Assembly: GCA_902766805.1 (NCBI GenBank)
Contig: CACXFF010000148.1
Location: forward strand, 1-5,226
Reading direction: 5' to 3'
DNA length: 5,226 nucleotides
DNA from: an uncultured Coriobacteriaceae bacterium
Lineage (GTDB): Bacteria > Actinomycetota > Coriobacteriia > Coriobacteriales > Atopobiaceae
Shown here piece by piece: positions 1-5,047 of this stretch (its first letter is position 1; each line of letters opens with the position of its first letter). Under the pieces are notes generated by a model, which saw only the letters and a list, made by a program, of their open reading frames with translations, was not told where the DNA came from and did not search any database. A program made the position numbers and the translations under genes.

Positions 1-1
1 G

Positions 2-328
2 GTGGAGCTCACGCCCGAGCTCGTGCGGGCGGCCCGGGACTTCGGCCCGTACGCGATCCTGGAGCCCGACGTGGAGCGCGCGATCGCTGCCGCCAGCGCC
101 ATCGTGGACGGCAACGCCGCAGGTCCGGAGCCTGGCGCACGCTATCAGCTGCTCTCGGCCGCTTGGATGCGGGACGTCTTCTCGAGCTGTGACGCCTTCG
201 TGCGCGCCTGGCTCGTGGCGGCGGCCCAGCTCACGCGTGCGGGTGCCGAGGCGACTGCCGCCGACGTGCGCGCGGCGGCGGGGCTGCCCGCCCAAGAGCC
301 CGACGACCTGCATTGGATGGACAGGTAA
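2..328 (+). CDS. 3' part of an unrecognised protein gene (5' end cut by window)
   Basis: The reading frame is open from the left edge to a TAA at 326-328 and gives 108 visible residues. The first codon is GTG, but no upstream sequence is available to show a ribosome binding site. I treat it as the C-terminal part of a longer protein rather than a true start. The visible part is rich in alanine and almost entirely helical in character. It has no signal peptide or obvious membrane span. Residues about 84-95 (ATAADVRAAAGL) have the look of a short helix-turn-helix or helical-bundle element, but this is weak. The protein ends in an acidic and aromatic tail (DDLHWMDR). I do not recognise the family and propose no function. 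No clear terminator follows. The next gene, ruvC, has its own promoter 55 nt further on, so this gene probably belongs to a separate upstream unit. Codon use is strongly GC3-biased like its neighbours, which supports real coding. Confidence 0.65.
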   Translation: MELTPELVRAARDFGPYAILEPDVERAIAAASAIVDGNAAGPEPGARYQLLSAAWMRDVFSSCDAFVRAWLVAAAQLTRAGAEATAADVRAAAGLPAQEPDDLHWMDR

Positions 329-382
329 GCCCAGCTCGTTGGGTAGATGCCTGCGTGTCGTCCAGATGCCTCTCCCTGCCCC

Positions 383-410
383 TTGCATGCTTGCGTCGCC
401 CTGCTATACT
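383..410 (+). promoter_or_regulatory. Promoter of the ruvCAB operon, extended -10 type
   Basis: A -35-like TTGCAT at 383-388 is separated by 16 bp from TATACT at 405-410, which matches TATAAT at five of six positions. A TG dinucleotide at 402-403 gives an extended -10 (TGC-TATACT). Transcription would start near 416-418, about 40 nt before the ruvC GTG. The sequence around it is locally AT-richer than the genes on either side. The -35 matches only the TTG core, so recognition probably leans on the extended -10. Confidence 0.7.
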
Positions 411-424
411 AGAACGCGTGTTCT
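411..424 (+). promoter_or_regulatory. LexA (SOS) box over the ruvCAB transcription start
   Basis: AGAAC at 411-415 and GTTCT at 420-424 are inverted repeats around GCGT, giving GAAC-N4-GTTC. This is the core of the LexA operator known from Bacillus and actinobacteria, and the central four bases fit the RNRY pattern of that consensus. The box begins at the base after the -10 hexamer and covers the expected start site, so bound LexA should block RNA polymerase. This implies induction of ruvCAB by DNA damage. LexA binding is inferred. The site and its position are seen directly. Confidence 0.75.
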
Positions 425-457
425 TAATTCGTACTCGTAACGCAGGGAGGAGAGCAC

Positions 458-1045
458 GTGGTCATCATTGGCATAGACCCGGGTCTGGCCAATACCGGCT
501 GGGCGATCGTGGAGACGCGCGGTCCGCGCTGCGCCGCGCGGGCGTATGGGTGCATCCACACCGAGCCTTCCGAGCAGCTGGCCATGCGTCTGTACGCCAT
601 CTGCTCGAGCCTCACCCACATCGTGGAGCGCTATCACCCCGAGCAGGTGGCCATCGAGGAGATCTTCTTCGGGCAGAACGCCCGCTCTGCCGTGGCGACG
701 GCCCAGGCACGTGGTGCGGCGCTGGCGGCGCTTGCGGGTTGCGGCCTGGGCGTGGGGGAGTACACCCCCATGCAGATCAAGCAGGCCATCGTGGGGACCG
801 GCTCGGCCGACAAGCGCCAGGTCACCTACATGGTGCGGCAGGTGTTGGGGCTGGACCACGACCCTCGGCCCGACCACGCGGCCGATGCCCTCGCCGCGGC
901 CGTCTGCCATGCGAACCTCTCGCGCTCGTTGGACGTGGTGGACGGCAAGCCCGCATCGGCTATCGAGCGCATCGCGAGCGAGTCCGTGGGGGCCAAAGAC
1001 TGGCGCGACCTTTCCCCGCAGGAGGTCGCGCGGCTCGTGTCGTAG
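458..1045 (+). CDS. ruvC: RuvC, Holliday junction resolvase (crossover junction endodeoxyribonuclease)
   Basis: RuvC is a dimeric, Mg2+-dependent nuclease with an RNase H fold. It cuts symmetric strands of Holliday junctions after RuvAB has moved the branch point. The 195-residue product starts with the family hallmark IGIDPGLANTGW. The first catalytic Asp is D7 and the second acidic residue is E67 in VAIEEIFF. The C-terminal pair lies in DHAADALAAA, where H140 takes the place of E. coli D138 and D143 matches D141. Histidine at this position is known from Thermus RuvC, so the active site looks complete. The conserved stretch QARGAALAAL and the VKQ-like MQIKQAIVGTGSADKRQV are also present. The protein is about 20 residues longer than E. 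coli RuvC because of a C-terminal tail after residue 160. The GTG start is set by AGGGAGGAG at 444-452. It is the first gene of the operon, directly behind the SOS-type promoter. Confidence 0.97.
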   Translation: MVIIGIDPGLANTGWAIVETRGPRCAARAYGCIHTEPSEQLAMRLYAICSSLTHIVERYHPEQVAIEEIFFGQNARSAVATAQARGAALAALAGCGLGVGEYTPMQIKQAIVGTGSADKRQVTYMVRQVLGLDHDPRPDHAADALAAAVCHANLSRSLDVVDGKPASAIERIASESVGAKDWRDLSPQEVARLVS

Positions 1046-1184
1046 CGCGCTGCGGGGACGGCGGTGGACCTGGGCGGCCTGTCGGGGCGGCTTGGGCTGC
1101 CGTGTGAGGATGGATGGCGAGGCGCATGCCTGACGCGTACAGGTCAGGTGGCGCGCTCGTAGAGGACGCAAGGGAGGCGGCACG

Positions 1185-1820
1185 ATGATTGTGCAGCTCA
1201 CGGGCACGCTGGTGGAGGTCACGCCCAGCCAAGTGGTGCTCGACGTGCAGGGCGTGGGCTACCTGTTGGGGGTGTCAGGCAACACGGCGGCCACGCTGCC
1301 GCAGGTGGGCACCGAGCACGTCACCCTGCTCACCCGCATGGCCGTGCGCGACGACGGCGTCACGCTCTTTGGCTTTGGCACGCGCGAGGAGCGGGCGCTT
1401 TTTGACCGGCTGGTGGCCATTTCCAGCGTCGGTCCCAAAGTGGCGCTTTCGGTGCTCTCCACCTACACGCCGCAGCAGCTCTATGAGGTGGTCACGGCAG
1501 AGGATGCCACCCTCATGGCGCGCGTGCCCGGCGTGGGGAAGAAGATGGCCTCGCGCATCATCCTCGAGCTCAAGGGCGTCTTCACCAAAGACCCCCAGCT
1601 CTTCGGCATCATAAGCCCCGATCTGTTCACGCCCGATCAGCGTGGCGTGTCGGCGCAGGCGCCGGCCAGCGGCCTGGACGACGACGTGACGACCGCCCTG
1701 CTCTCGATGGGCTTCACCCCGCGTGAGGTGGAGCTTGCCCTGCAGGGACGTGAGGAGGCGGGGGCCACGAGCCTGGAGGCCGCGGTGGCCTACGCGCTCA
1801 AGCGCTTGGGGAACGGCTAA
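1185..1820 (+). CDS. ruvA: RuvA, Holliday junction branch-migration complex DNA-binding subunit
   Basis: RuvA tetramers clamp the four-way junction in a flat form and load the RuvB motors. The 211-residue product has the standard three domains. Residues 1-64 form the OB fold (MIVQLTGTLVEV at the start), with the acidic pin at D56-D57 in VRDDGVTLFGF. Domain II carries two helix-hairpin-helix motifs, SVGPKVAL at 81-88 and VPGVGKKMASRI at 114-125. After a flexible linker of roughly 135-163, domain III at 164-211 has the LLSMGFTPREVELAL pattern that contacts RuvB. The length is close to E. coli RuvA (203). The ATG is placed 7 nt after AGGGAGG (1171-1177). A 139-bp gap separates it from ruvC, which is long for co-transcribed partners. 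I see no separate promoter in it, so expression from the ruvC promoter is likely. ruvB follows after 77 nt. Confidence 0.97.
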   Translation: MIVQLTGTLVEVTPSQVVLDVQGVGYLLGVSGNTAATLPQVGTEHVTLLTRMAVRDDGVTLFGFGTREERALFDRLVAISSVGPKVALSVLSTYTPQQLYEVVTAEDATLMARVPGVGKKMASRIILELKGVFTKDPQLFGIISPDLFTPDQRGVSAQAPASGLDDDVTTALLSMGFTPREVELALQGREEAGATSLEAAVAYALKRLGNG

Positions 1821-1884
1821 GCTGATAGGCGATAGGCGGGTTGCGCCGCGCGTCCGCGCGTCCGGCGCCGTCCGCCCCACACAA

Positions 1885-1893
1885 GAGGAGGGA
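1885..1893 (+). promoter_or_regulatory. Ribosome binding site fixing the ruvB start
   Basis: GAGGAGGGA at 1885-1893 is a strong Shine-Dalgarno match 4-6 nt before the ATG at 1898. It decides against an in-frame TTG at 1841, which has no such site and would add 19 Arg- and Pro-rich residues from the repeat-containing spacer. Confidence 0.85.
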
Positions 1894-1897
1894 AGCC

Positions 1898-2968
1898 ATG
1901 GCCACCTGGGAGATCGACCCCAAAGAGGACCTGTTCGACGGCGCCGGCCACGGCTCCGACCGTGGCGCCGGCCGCTCGGTCACTCCCGAGCTCACGGCCG
2001 AGGACATCGACGTCGACCGCACCCTGCGCCCCCTCACGCTCGACCAGTACCAGGGCCAAGAGCGCGTGCGGGAGTCCATGCGCGTGCTGATAGAGGCGGC
2101 GCGCGCCCGCCACGAGCCGCTGGACCACGTGTTGCTCTCGGGACCTCCGGGCTTGGGCAAGACCACGTTGGCCGCCGTCATCGCCAATGAGCTGGGCTCA
2201 CGGATCAAGACCACGAGCGGTCCAGCCATCGAGCGCACGGGCGACCTCGCAGCCATCCTCACCAATCTCGAGGCAGGCGACGTGCTCTTCATCGACGAGA
2301 TCCACCGCCTTTCGCACGCGGTGGAAGAGGTGCTGTACCCGGCGATGGAGGACTTTGTCCTGGACATCGTCATCGGCAAGGGGCCTGCCGCCCGCTCCAT
2401 CCGCCTGGACGTGCCGCGCTTCACCCTCGTGGGCGCGACGACGCGCACGGGCCTGCTCACGGGGCCGCTGCGCGACCGCTTCGGCATCTCGTTCAGGCTG
2501 GACTACTACAGCGTGGACGAGCTCGCGGGCATCGTGCTGCGCTCGGCCTCCATCTTGGGCGTGGACATGACGCCCGAGGCCGCGGTGGAGGTCGCGGGCC
2601 GCAGCCGTGGCACGCCGCGCCTGGCCAACCGCATCCTCAAGCGCGTGCGCGACTATGCCCAGGTCAAGGCCGACGGACATGTCACTCGCCAGGTGGCGAC
2701 GGATGCGCTCACCTTCTTCGAGATCGACGAGCTGGGCCTGGATTGGATGGACAAAAAGATCCTCGCCGCCCTCACCGGCACCTTCCGCGGGCGGCCGGTC
2801 GGCCTCACCACCATCGCCAGCGCGGTGGGCGAGGACCCCTCCAGCCTGGAGGACGTCTACGAGCCCTACCTGCTGCAGCGCGGTCTCATCGTGCGCACGC
2901 CCCAGGGGCGTCAGGCCACGCCGCGTGCCTTCGAACACTTGGGCATGGAGCCGCCCGCCTCGGCCTGA
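1898..2968 (+). CDS. ruvB: RuvB, Holliday junction branch-migration ATPase
   Basis: RuvB is a hexameric AAA+ motor that pumps DNA through the RuvA-held junction, using ATP. The product is 356 residues from the ATG at 1898. Walker A is GPPGLGKTT at 82-90, Walker B is VLFIDEIH at 129-136, and sensor 1 is GATTRTG at 179-185. The LRDRFG box with the arginine finger is at 191-196, and sensor 2 is RGTPRLANR at 237-245. The C-terminal winged-helix domain runs from about 275 and holds GRPVGLTTIASAVGED and RTPQGRQATPRA. All key residues are present. About 20 extra residues at the N-terminus (acidic, Gly-rich) make it longer than E. coli RuvB (336), and such variable tails are common in the family. It is the last gene of the ruvCAB unit. 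No terminator-like hairpin is visible before the next gene, so some read-through is possible. Confidence 0.98.
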   Translation: MATWEIDPKEDLFDGAGHGSDRGAGRSVTPELTAEDIDVDRTLRPLTLDQYQGQERVRESMRVLIEAARARHEPLDHVLLSGPPGLGKTTLAAVIANELGSRIKTTSGPAIERTGDLAAILTNLEAGDVLFIDEIHRLSHAVEEVLYPAMEDFVLDIVIGKGPAARSIRLDVPRFTLVGATTRTGLLTGPLRDRFGISFRLDYYSVDELAGIVLRSASILGVDMTPEAAVEVAGRSRGTPRLANRILKRVRDYAQVKADGHVTRQVATDALTFFEIDELGLDWMDKKILAALTGTFRGRPVGLTTIASAVGEDPSSLEDVYEPYLLQRGLIVRTPQGRQATPRAFEHLGMEPPASA

Positions 2969-2985
2969 GTCTCGTCCGGCCCTGT

Positions 2986-3017
2986 GTCACAAACGGCTAC
3001 GATAGAGAGCGTCACAA
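2986..3017 (+). promoter_or_regulatory. Weak candidate promoter flanked by GTCACAA direct repeats
   Basis: TACGAT at 2998-3003 is a possible -10 hexamer with no good -35 upstream. Identical GTCACAA heptamers lie on each side at 2986-2992 and 3011-3017, 25 bp apart. This could be a promoter with regulator half-sites for the gene at 3040. The evidence is positional and weak. Confidence 0.35.
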
Positions 3018-3039
3018 GCTCCGCCAGAAAGGAACCGCC

Positions 3040-3447
3040 ATGCTACAGCGTGACTACATCGAGGAGATCATCGAGCGTTTCGTGAACGCGGTCATGGACC
3101 CCATACGCCGCGCCCTGATCGACCATGACCAGGTCGCTTGCGAGAGCGTCGAGCATCAGATCGCCGAGCTCATGAGCCTCTCCCCGGACACGGCGATGAG
3201 CCTCTCGCCTGAGTCCCTCTGCACGATGATGCTGCTCTCGGGCATCGGCGACTCCATTGCGGGCTATTGCTGCTGGTCGATGCTTCGCTTGGCCGACGCC
3301 TACGAGGCCATGGGCAAGCAGGACCTCGCCGACCTGCGCCGCGCCCAGGCCGAGGCCATCGGCCGCGACTTCATGTATGACACCAGCGTCACGCCTGCGG
3401 AGTTCGAGGCCCTCGACCAGGAGATTCGCGAGCAGATCGGGGACTAA
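3040..3447 (+). CDS. Small helical protein, possibly DUF6483 family, function unknown
   Basis: This gene encodes 135 residues, starting at an ATG 6 nt after AGAAAGGA (3026-3033). The frame is open further upstream, but that part overlaps ruvB and lacks a ribosome binding site. The N-terminus MLQRDYIEEIIERF resembles the opening of the DUF6483 proteins of Firmicutes and Coriobacteriia, as I remember that family. This assignment is tentative. The rest looks all-helical. There is an acidic early part, a short internal repeat (SLSPDTAM then SLSPESLC at 46-61), and a Met/Cys-rich helix with GIGDSIAGYCCWSMLRLADAY at about 68-88. A charged helix with DLADLRRAQAEAIGRDF follows at 95-111, then an acidic tail. 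The Y-x(n)-L-x-LR-x-QA arrangement recalls helical-repeat (TPR-like) proteins. No signal peptide or convincing membrane span is seen, so it is probably cytosolic. It sits between ruvB and the infC operon, and neither neighbour suggests its role. Confidence 0.85.
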   Translation: MLQRDYIEEIIERFVNAVMDPIRRALIDHDQVACESVEHQIAELMSLSPDTAMSLSPESLCTMMLLSGIGDSIAGYCCWSMLRLADAYEAMGKQDLADLRRAQAEAIGRDFMYDTSVTPAEFEALDQEIREQIGD

Positions 3448-3534
3448 GGGCAGTCCAGCCGAGCTGTGAGCTGTGCCGGAACCAAGCCATGGGCCGCGTA
3501 TGCCGTGTGCGCTTTGTGGCGAGCATGAAGCCTC
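3448..3534 (+). other. Spacer between the small gene and the infC promoter
   Basis: No coding signal is seen here. A tandem GAGCTGTG repeat (3461-3475, sharing one base) lies just after the stop codon. An imperfect hairpin at 3511-3531 (GCTTTGTG, 5-nt loop, CATGAAGC, with two G-T pairs) could end the preceding transcript. It is followed only by CTCTT, so it is at best a weak terminator. Confidence 0.35.
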
Positions 3535-3563
3535 TTGCGCCCGGCGTGCAGCGCTGCTAGAGT
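3535..3563 (+). promoter_or_regulatory. Promoter of the infC-rpmI-rplT operon, extended -10 type
   Basis: TTGCGC at 3535-3540 is followed after 17 bp by TAGAGT at 3558-3563, with TGC at 3555-3557 forming an extended -10. The layout is the same as the ruvCAB promoter (TTGC-type -35, TGC before the -10). The predicted start near 3570 falls at the foot of the first leader hairpin, which supports the call. Confidence 0.6.
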
Positions 3564-3688
3564 ATTAACCCGTGCGAGCGACGCTCGTACTGTCAAGTGG
3601 GACGCAAGCGTCCCCACCTGATCGGCGCCTACGGGCTGCTGACTGGTCGAACAACAGAACACCCGCGCCCAGAGGGCGTACCTTTTCT

Positions 3689-3729
3689 GTCTCGGCGGTT
3701 GGCACTCGTGCGACGCCGGGGCTTTTTTT
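3689..3729 (+). terminator. Intrinsic terminator inside the infC leader (attenuator)
   Basis: The arms GTCTCGGCG (3689-3697) and CGCCGGGGC (3714-3722) form nine pairs, two of them G-U. Seven T residues follow at once (3723-3729). The loop may hold a small inner hairpin (GCA-CTCG-TGC, 3702-3711). This is a complete Rho-independent terminator located 36 nt before the infC start. Transcription must therefore read through it to express IF3, L35 and L20 from the upstream promoter. Confidence 0.8.
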
Positions 3730-3748
3730 GTGCGGGCAGGACCCGCAG

Positions 3749-3757
3749 AAGGAGGTG
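3749..3757 (+). promoter_or_regulatory. Perfect Shine-Dalgarno sequence of infC
   Basis: AAGGAGGTG is fully complementary to the 16S rRNA 3' end. From the GGAGG core (3751-3755) there are 9 nt to the ATA at 3765. No ATG, GTG or TTG in the infC frame lies at a usable distance, so this site fixes the ATA as the start. Confidence 0.85.
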
Positions 3758-3764
3758 TTCGGAG

Positions 3765-4328
3765 ATAGCCAGGTACGATTCCTACCGCGTGAACAACGAG
3801 ATCAACACGCGCGTTTGTCGACTCATCGACGAGAACGGAGACCAGCTCGGGCTGTTTGACGTGCGCGACGCGCAGCGTCTGGCCGACGAGCGTGGCATGG
3901 ATCTCGTGGAGATTGCCGCTCAGGCCAACCCTCCCGTGTGCCGCATCATGGACTTCCGTAAGTTCGTCTATGAGGAGAAGCGCCGCGAGAAGGCCTCGCG
4001 CAAGAACCAGTCGCGCATCGAGGTCAAGGAGATGAAGTTCCGCCCCAAGATTGACGTGGGCGACTACGAGACCAAGAAGGGTCACGTCATCCGTTTCCTG
4101 CGCAAGGGCAACCGCGTGAAGATCACCATCATGTTCCGCGGTCGCGAGATGGCTCACCCCGACCAGGGCCTCAAGGTTCTGGACCGTCTGGCCGACGACC
4201 TCAAAGACGTGGCAACCGTCGACCAAAAGCCCAAGATGGAAGGGCGCAACATGCACATGACCATCAGTCCGATCAAGGGAGCCTTTGACAAGAAGCCCGA
4301 GGCTGCCGATGACCAGGACGAGGCATAG
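3765..4328 (+). CDS. infC: Translation initiation factor IF-3, with an apparent AUA start codon
   Basis: IF3 binds the 30S subunit, keeps 50S away and checks the start codon and initiator tRNA. Reading from ATA at 3765 gives 187 residues, beginning (M)ARYDSYRVNNEIN. The N-domain (about 8-75) has VRLI-type VCRLIDENGDQLG, the DLVEIAAQANPPVCRIMDF block and then a basic linker helix (EEKRREKASRKNQSR). The C-domain (about 85-175) has VKEMKFRPKIDVGDYETK, FLRKGNRVKITIMFRGREMAH and the MEGRNMHMTISP end. A short acidic tail follows. The length fits the family (E. coli 180). In the signature IMDFRKFVYE, residue 65 is Arg (CGT) where most IF3s have Gly. Alternative starts are poor. GTG at 3708 and TTG at 3699 lie inside the terminator, and GTG at 3789 has no Shine-Dalgarno sequence. 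E. coli infC starts with AUU, so a rare start codon is a known form of IF3 self-control. Confidence 0.96.
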   Translation: MARYDSYRVNNEINTRVCRLIDENGDQLGLFDVRDAQRLADERGMDLVEIAAQANPPVCRIMDFRKFVYEEKRREKASRKNQSRIEVKEMKFRPKIDVGDYETKKGHVIRFLRKGNRVKITIMFRGREMAHPDQGLKVLDRLADDLKDVATVDQKPKMEGRNMHMTISPIKGAFDKKPEAADDQDEA

Positions 4329-4353
4329 CAAGGAACAGCGAAGGAGTATCACC

Positions 4354-4548
4354 ATGCCCAAGATGAAGACCCACAAGGGAACCGCCAAGCGCTTCCGCCG
4401 TACCGGCACCGGCAAGATCATGCGTGCCAAGGCCTTCAAGAGCCACATCCTCACCAAGAAGTCCCAGAAGCGCATCCGTGGCTTCCGCAAGGAGACCGAG
4501 GTCGCTCCGGCTCACGCGAAGTTCGTCAACGTGCGTATGGGCAAGTAA
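4354..4548 (+). CDS. rpmI: 50S ribosomal protein L35 (bL35)
   Basis: This is a small basic protein of the large ribosomal subunit, 64 residues, which is the usual length. It opens with the family's MPKMKTHKGTAKRF and continues with a very basic middle (SHILTKKSQKRIRGFRK). It ends with the conserved VNVRMGK-like C-terminus. The ATG is 7 nt after AAGGAG (4341-4346) and 25 nt after the infC stop, so the two are co-transcribed in the standard infC-rpmI-rplT order. Codons such as CGT, AAG, ATC and ACC predominate, as expected for a highly expressed ribosomal gene. Nothing is missing. Confidence 0.97.
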   Translation: MPKMKTHKGTAKRFRRTGTGKIMRAKAFKSHILTKKSQKRIRGFRKETEVAPAHAKFVNVRMGK

Positions 4549-4569
4549 CTCGACCGTTTTTGGATTGTT

Positions 4570-4599
4570 CGCCCTCACGGGCGGGTTCCCTCGGGAACC
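4570..4599 (+). promoter_or_regulatory. Two adjacent hairpins in the rpmI-rplT spacer
   Basis: CGCCC-TCAC-GGGCG (4570-4583) is followed without a gap by GGTTCC-CTCG-GGAACC (4584-4599). Both are perfect stems with four-base loops. No T-run follows, so this is not a terminator. The second stem ends 11 nt before the rplT Shine-Dalgarno AGGAG at 4611-4615. A translational operator, an RNA-processing site or a stability element are the likely options. Confidence 0.55.
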
Positions 4600-4625
4600 A
4601 TGGGATAGCTAGGAGTTGATTTCAC

Positions 4626-4991
4626 ATGGCACGTATCAAGCGCGCTGTCAACAGCAAGAAGAAGCGTCGTACCCTCCAGGAAGCCACCAAGGGCTACATC
4701 GGCACCGGTTCGCGCACCCTGCGCGGCATGAAGGAGCGCTCGCAGCACGCCGGCCAGTACGCCTACCGCGACCGTCGCAACAAGAAGCGCGACTTCCGCT
4801 CCCTGTGGATCCAGCGCATCAACGCCGCCGCTCGTATGAACGACCTGTCCTACAGCCAGTTCATGCACGGCCTGAAGCTCGCTGGCATCGAGCTGGACCG
4901 CAAGGTCCTCGCCCAGATCGCGTTCGAGGACGAGGCCAGCTTCGCCGATCTCGCCGCGGTCGCCAAGAAGGCCATCGAGGCCGCCCAGTAA
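4626..4991 (+). CDS. rplT: 50S ribosomal protein L20 (bL20)
   Basis: L20 is an early-assembly protein of the large subunit that binds 23S rRNA. In several bacteria it also represses its own operon. The 121-residue product begins MARIKRAVNSKKKRR, a long basic N-terminal extension that enters the ribosome core. The globular C-terminal part starts near residue 58. The family signature is seen at 54-70 (KRDFRSLWIQRINAAAR), followed by YSQFMHGLKLAGIELDRKVLA and the acidic DEASFADLA stretch. Length and motifs are normal. The start ATG lies 10 nt after AGGAG (4611-4615). It is the last gene of the operon, 77 nt after rpmI, and is followed by a strong terminator. It is also the most likely ligand of the infC leader, by analogy with Bacillus. 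Confidence 0.98.
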   Translation: MARIKRAVNSKKKRRTLQEATKGYIGTGSRTLRGMKERSQHAGQYAYRDRRNKKRDFRSLWIQRINAAARMNDLSYSQFMHGLKLAGIELDRKVLAQIAFEDEASFADLAAVAKKAIEAAQ

Positions 4992-5012
4992 GGGAGGCAT
5001 TTCGATAGGGTG

Positions 5013-5029
5013 GCGGGAGACGTTCCCGC
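5013..5029 (+). other. Short hairpin after rplT
   Basis: GCGGGA and TCCCGC form a perfect six-pair stem with loop GACGT, 21 nt after the rplT stop. There is no T-run, so it is not a terminator by itself. It may protect the 3' end of the transcript or be incidental. Confidence 0.35.
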
Positions 5030-5047
5030 AGCCCCGCTCTTCCTCAG

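Larger units (their letters stand above)
3570..3764 (+). ncRNA. Structured 5' leader (attenuator) of the infC-rpmI-rplT mRNA
   Basis: About 195 nt lie between the predicted start site and the infC initiation codon. Hairpins that can be read directly, in order, are: 3572-3590 (GTGCGAG with CTCGTAC); 3594-3620 (GTGGGACG with CGTCCCCAC, one bulged C); 3627-3636 (GCC-TACG-GGC, a UNCG-type tetraloop); 3666-3678 (CGCCC-AGA-GGGCG); the terminator at 3689-3729; and 3731-3747 (TGCGGG with CCCGCA) touching the Shine-Dalgarno sequence. In Bacillus, L20 represses the same operon by premature termination in a leader, and in E. coli L20 acts on translation. This leader is a good candidate for the same type of control. 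I could not match it to a named RNA family from sequence alone, and the ligand is inferred. Confidence 0.7.

Noticed and set aside
329..344. Terminator of the first gene (CCCA-GCTCGT-TGGG)
   Set aside because: It has only four pairs and no T-run.
1841..1897. TTG-started extension of RuvB
   Set aside because: It lacks a ribosome site, while ATG at 1898 has a strong one. The extra residues come from the repeat-rich spacer.
3648..3660. Second SOS box (GAACAACAGAAC) in the infC leader
   Set aside because: The two GAAC units are in direct rather than inverted orientation, so it does not fit a LexA operator.
3597..3764. A GTG-started N-terminal extension of IF3 through the leader
   Set aside because: It has no ribosome binding site, runs through the terminator and T-run, and would add about 56 residues unlike any IF3 N-terminus.
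3444..4490. Long minus-strand open frame opposite infC and rpmI, and similar antisense frames opposite ruvC, ruvA, ruvB and rplT
   Set aside because: They mirror well-identified genes, have no recognisable domains, and arise because GC-rich codons leave few stops on the opposite strand.
4556..4599. Terminator between rpmI and rplT
   Set aside because: The TTTTT at 4557-4561 lies before the hairpins, not after them, and no stem precedes it.
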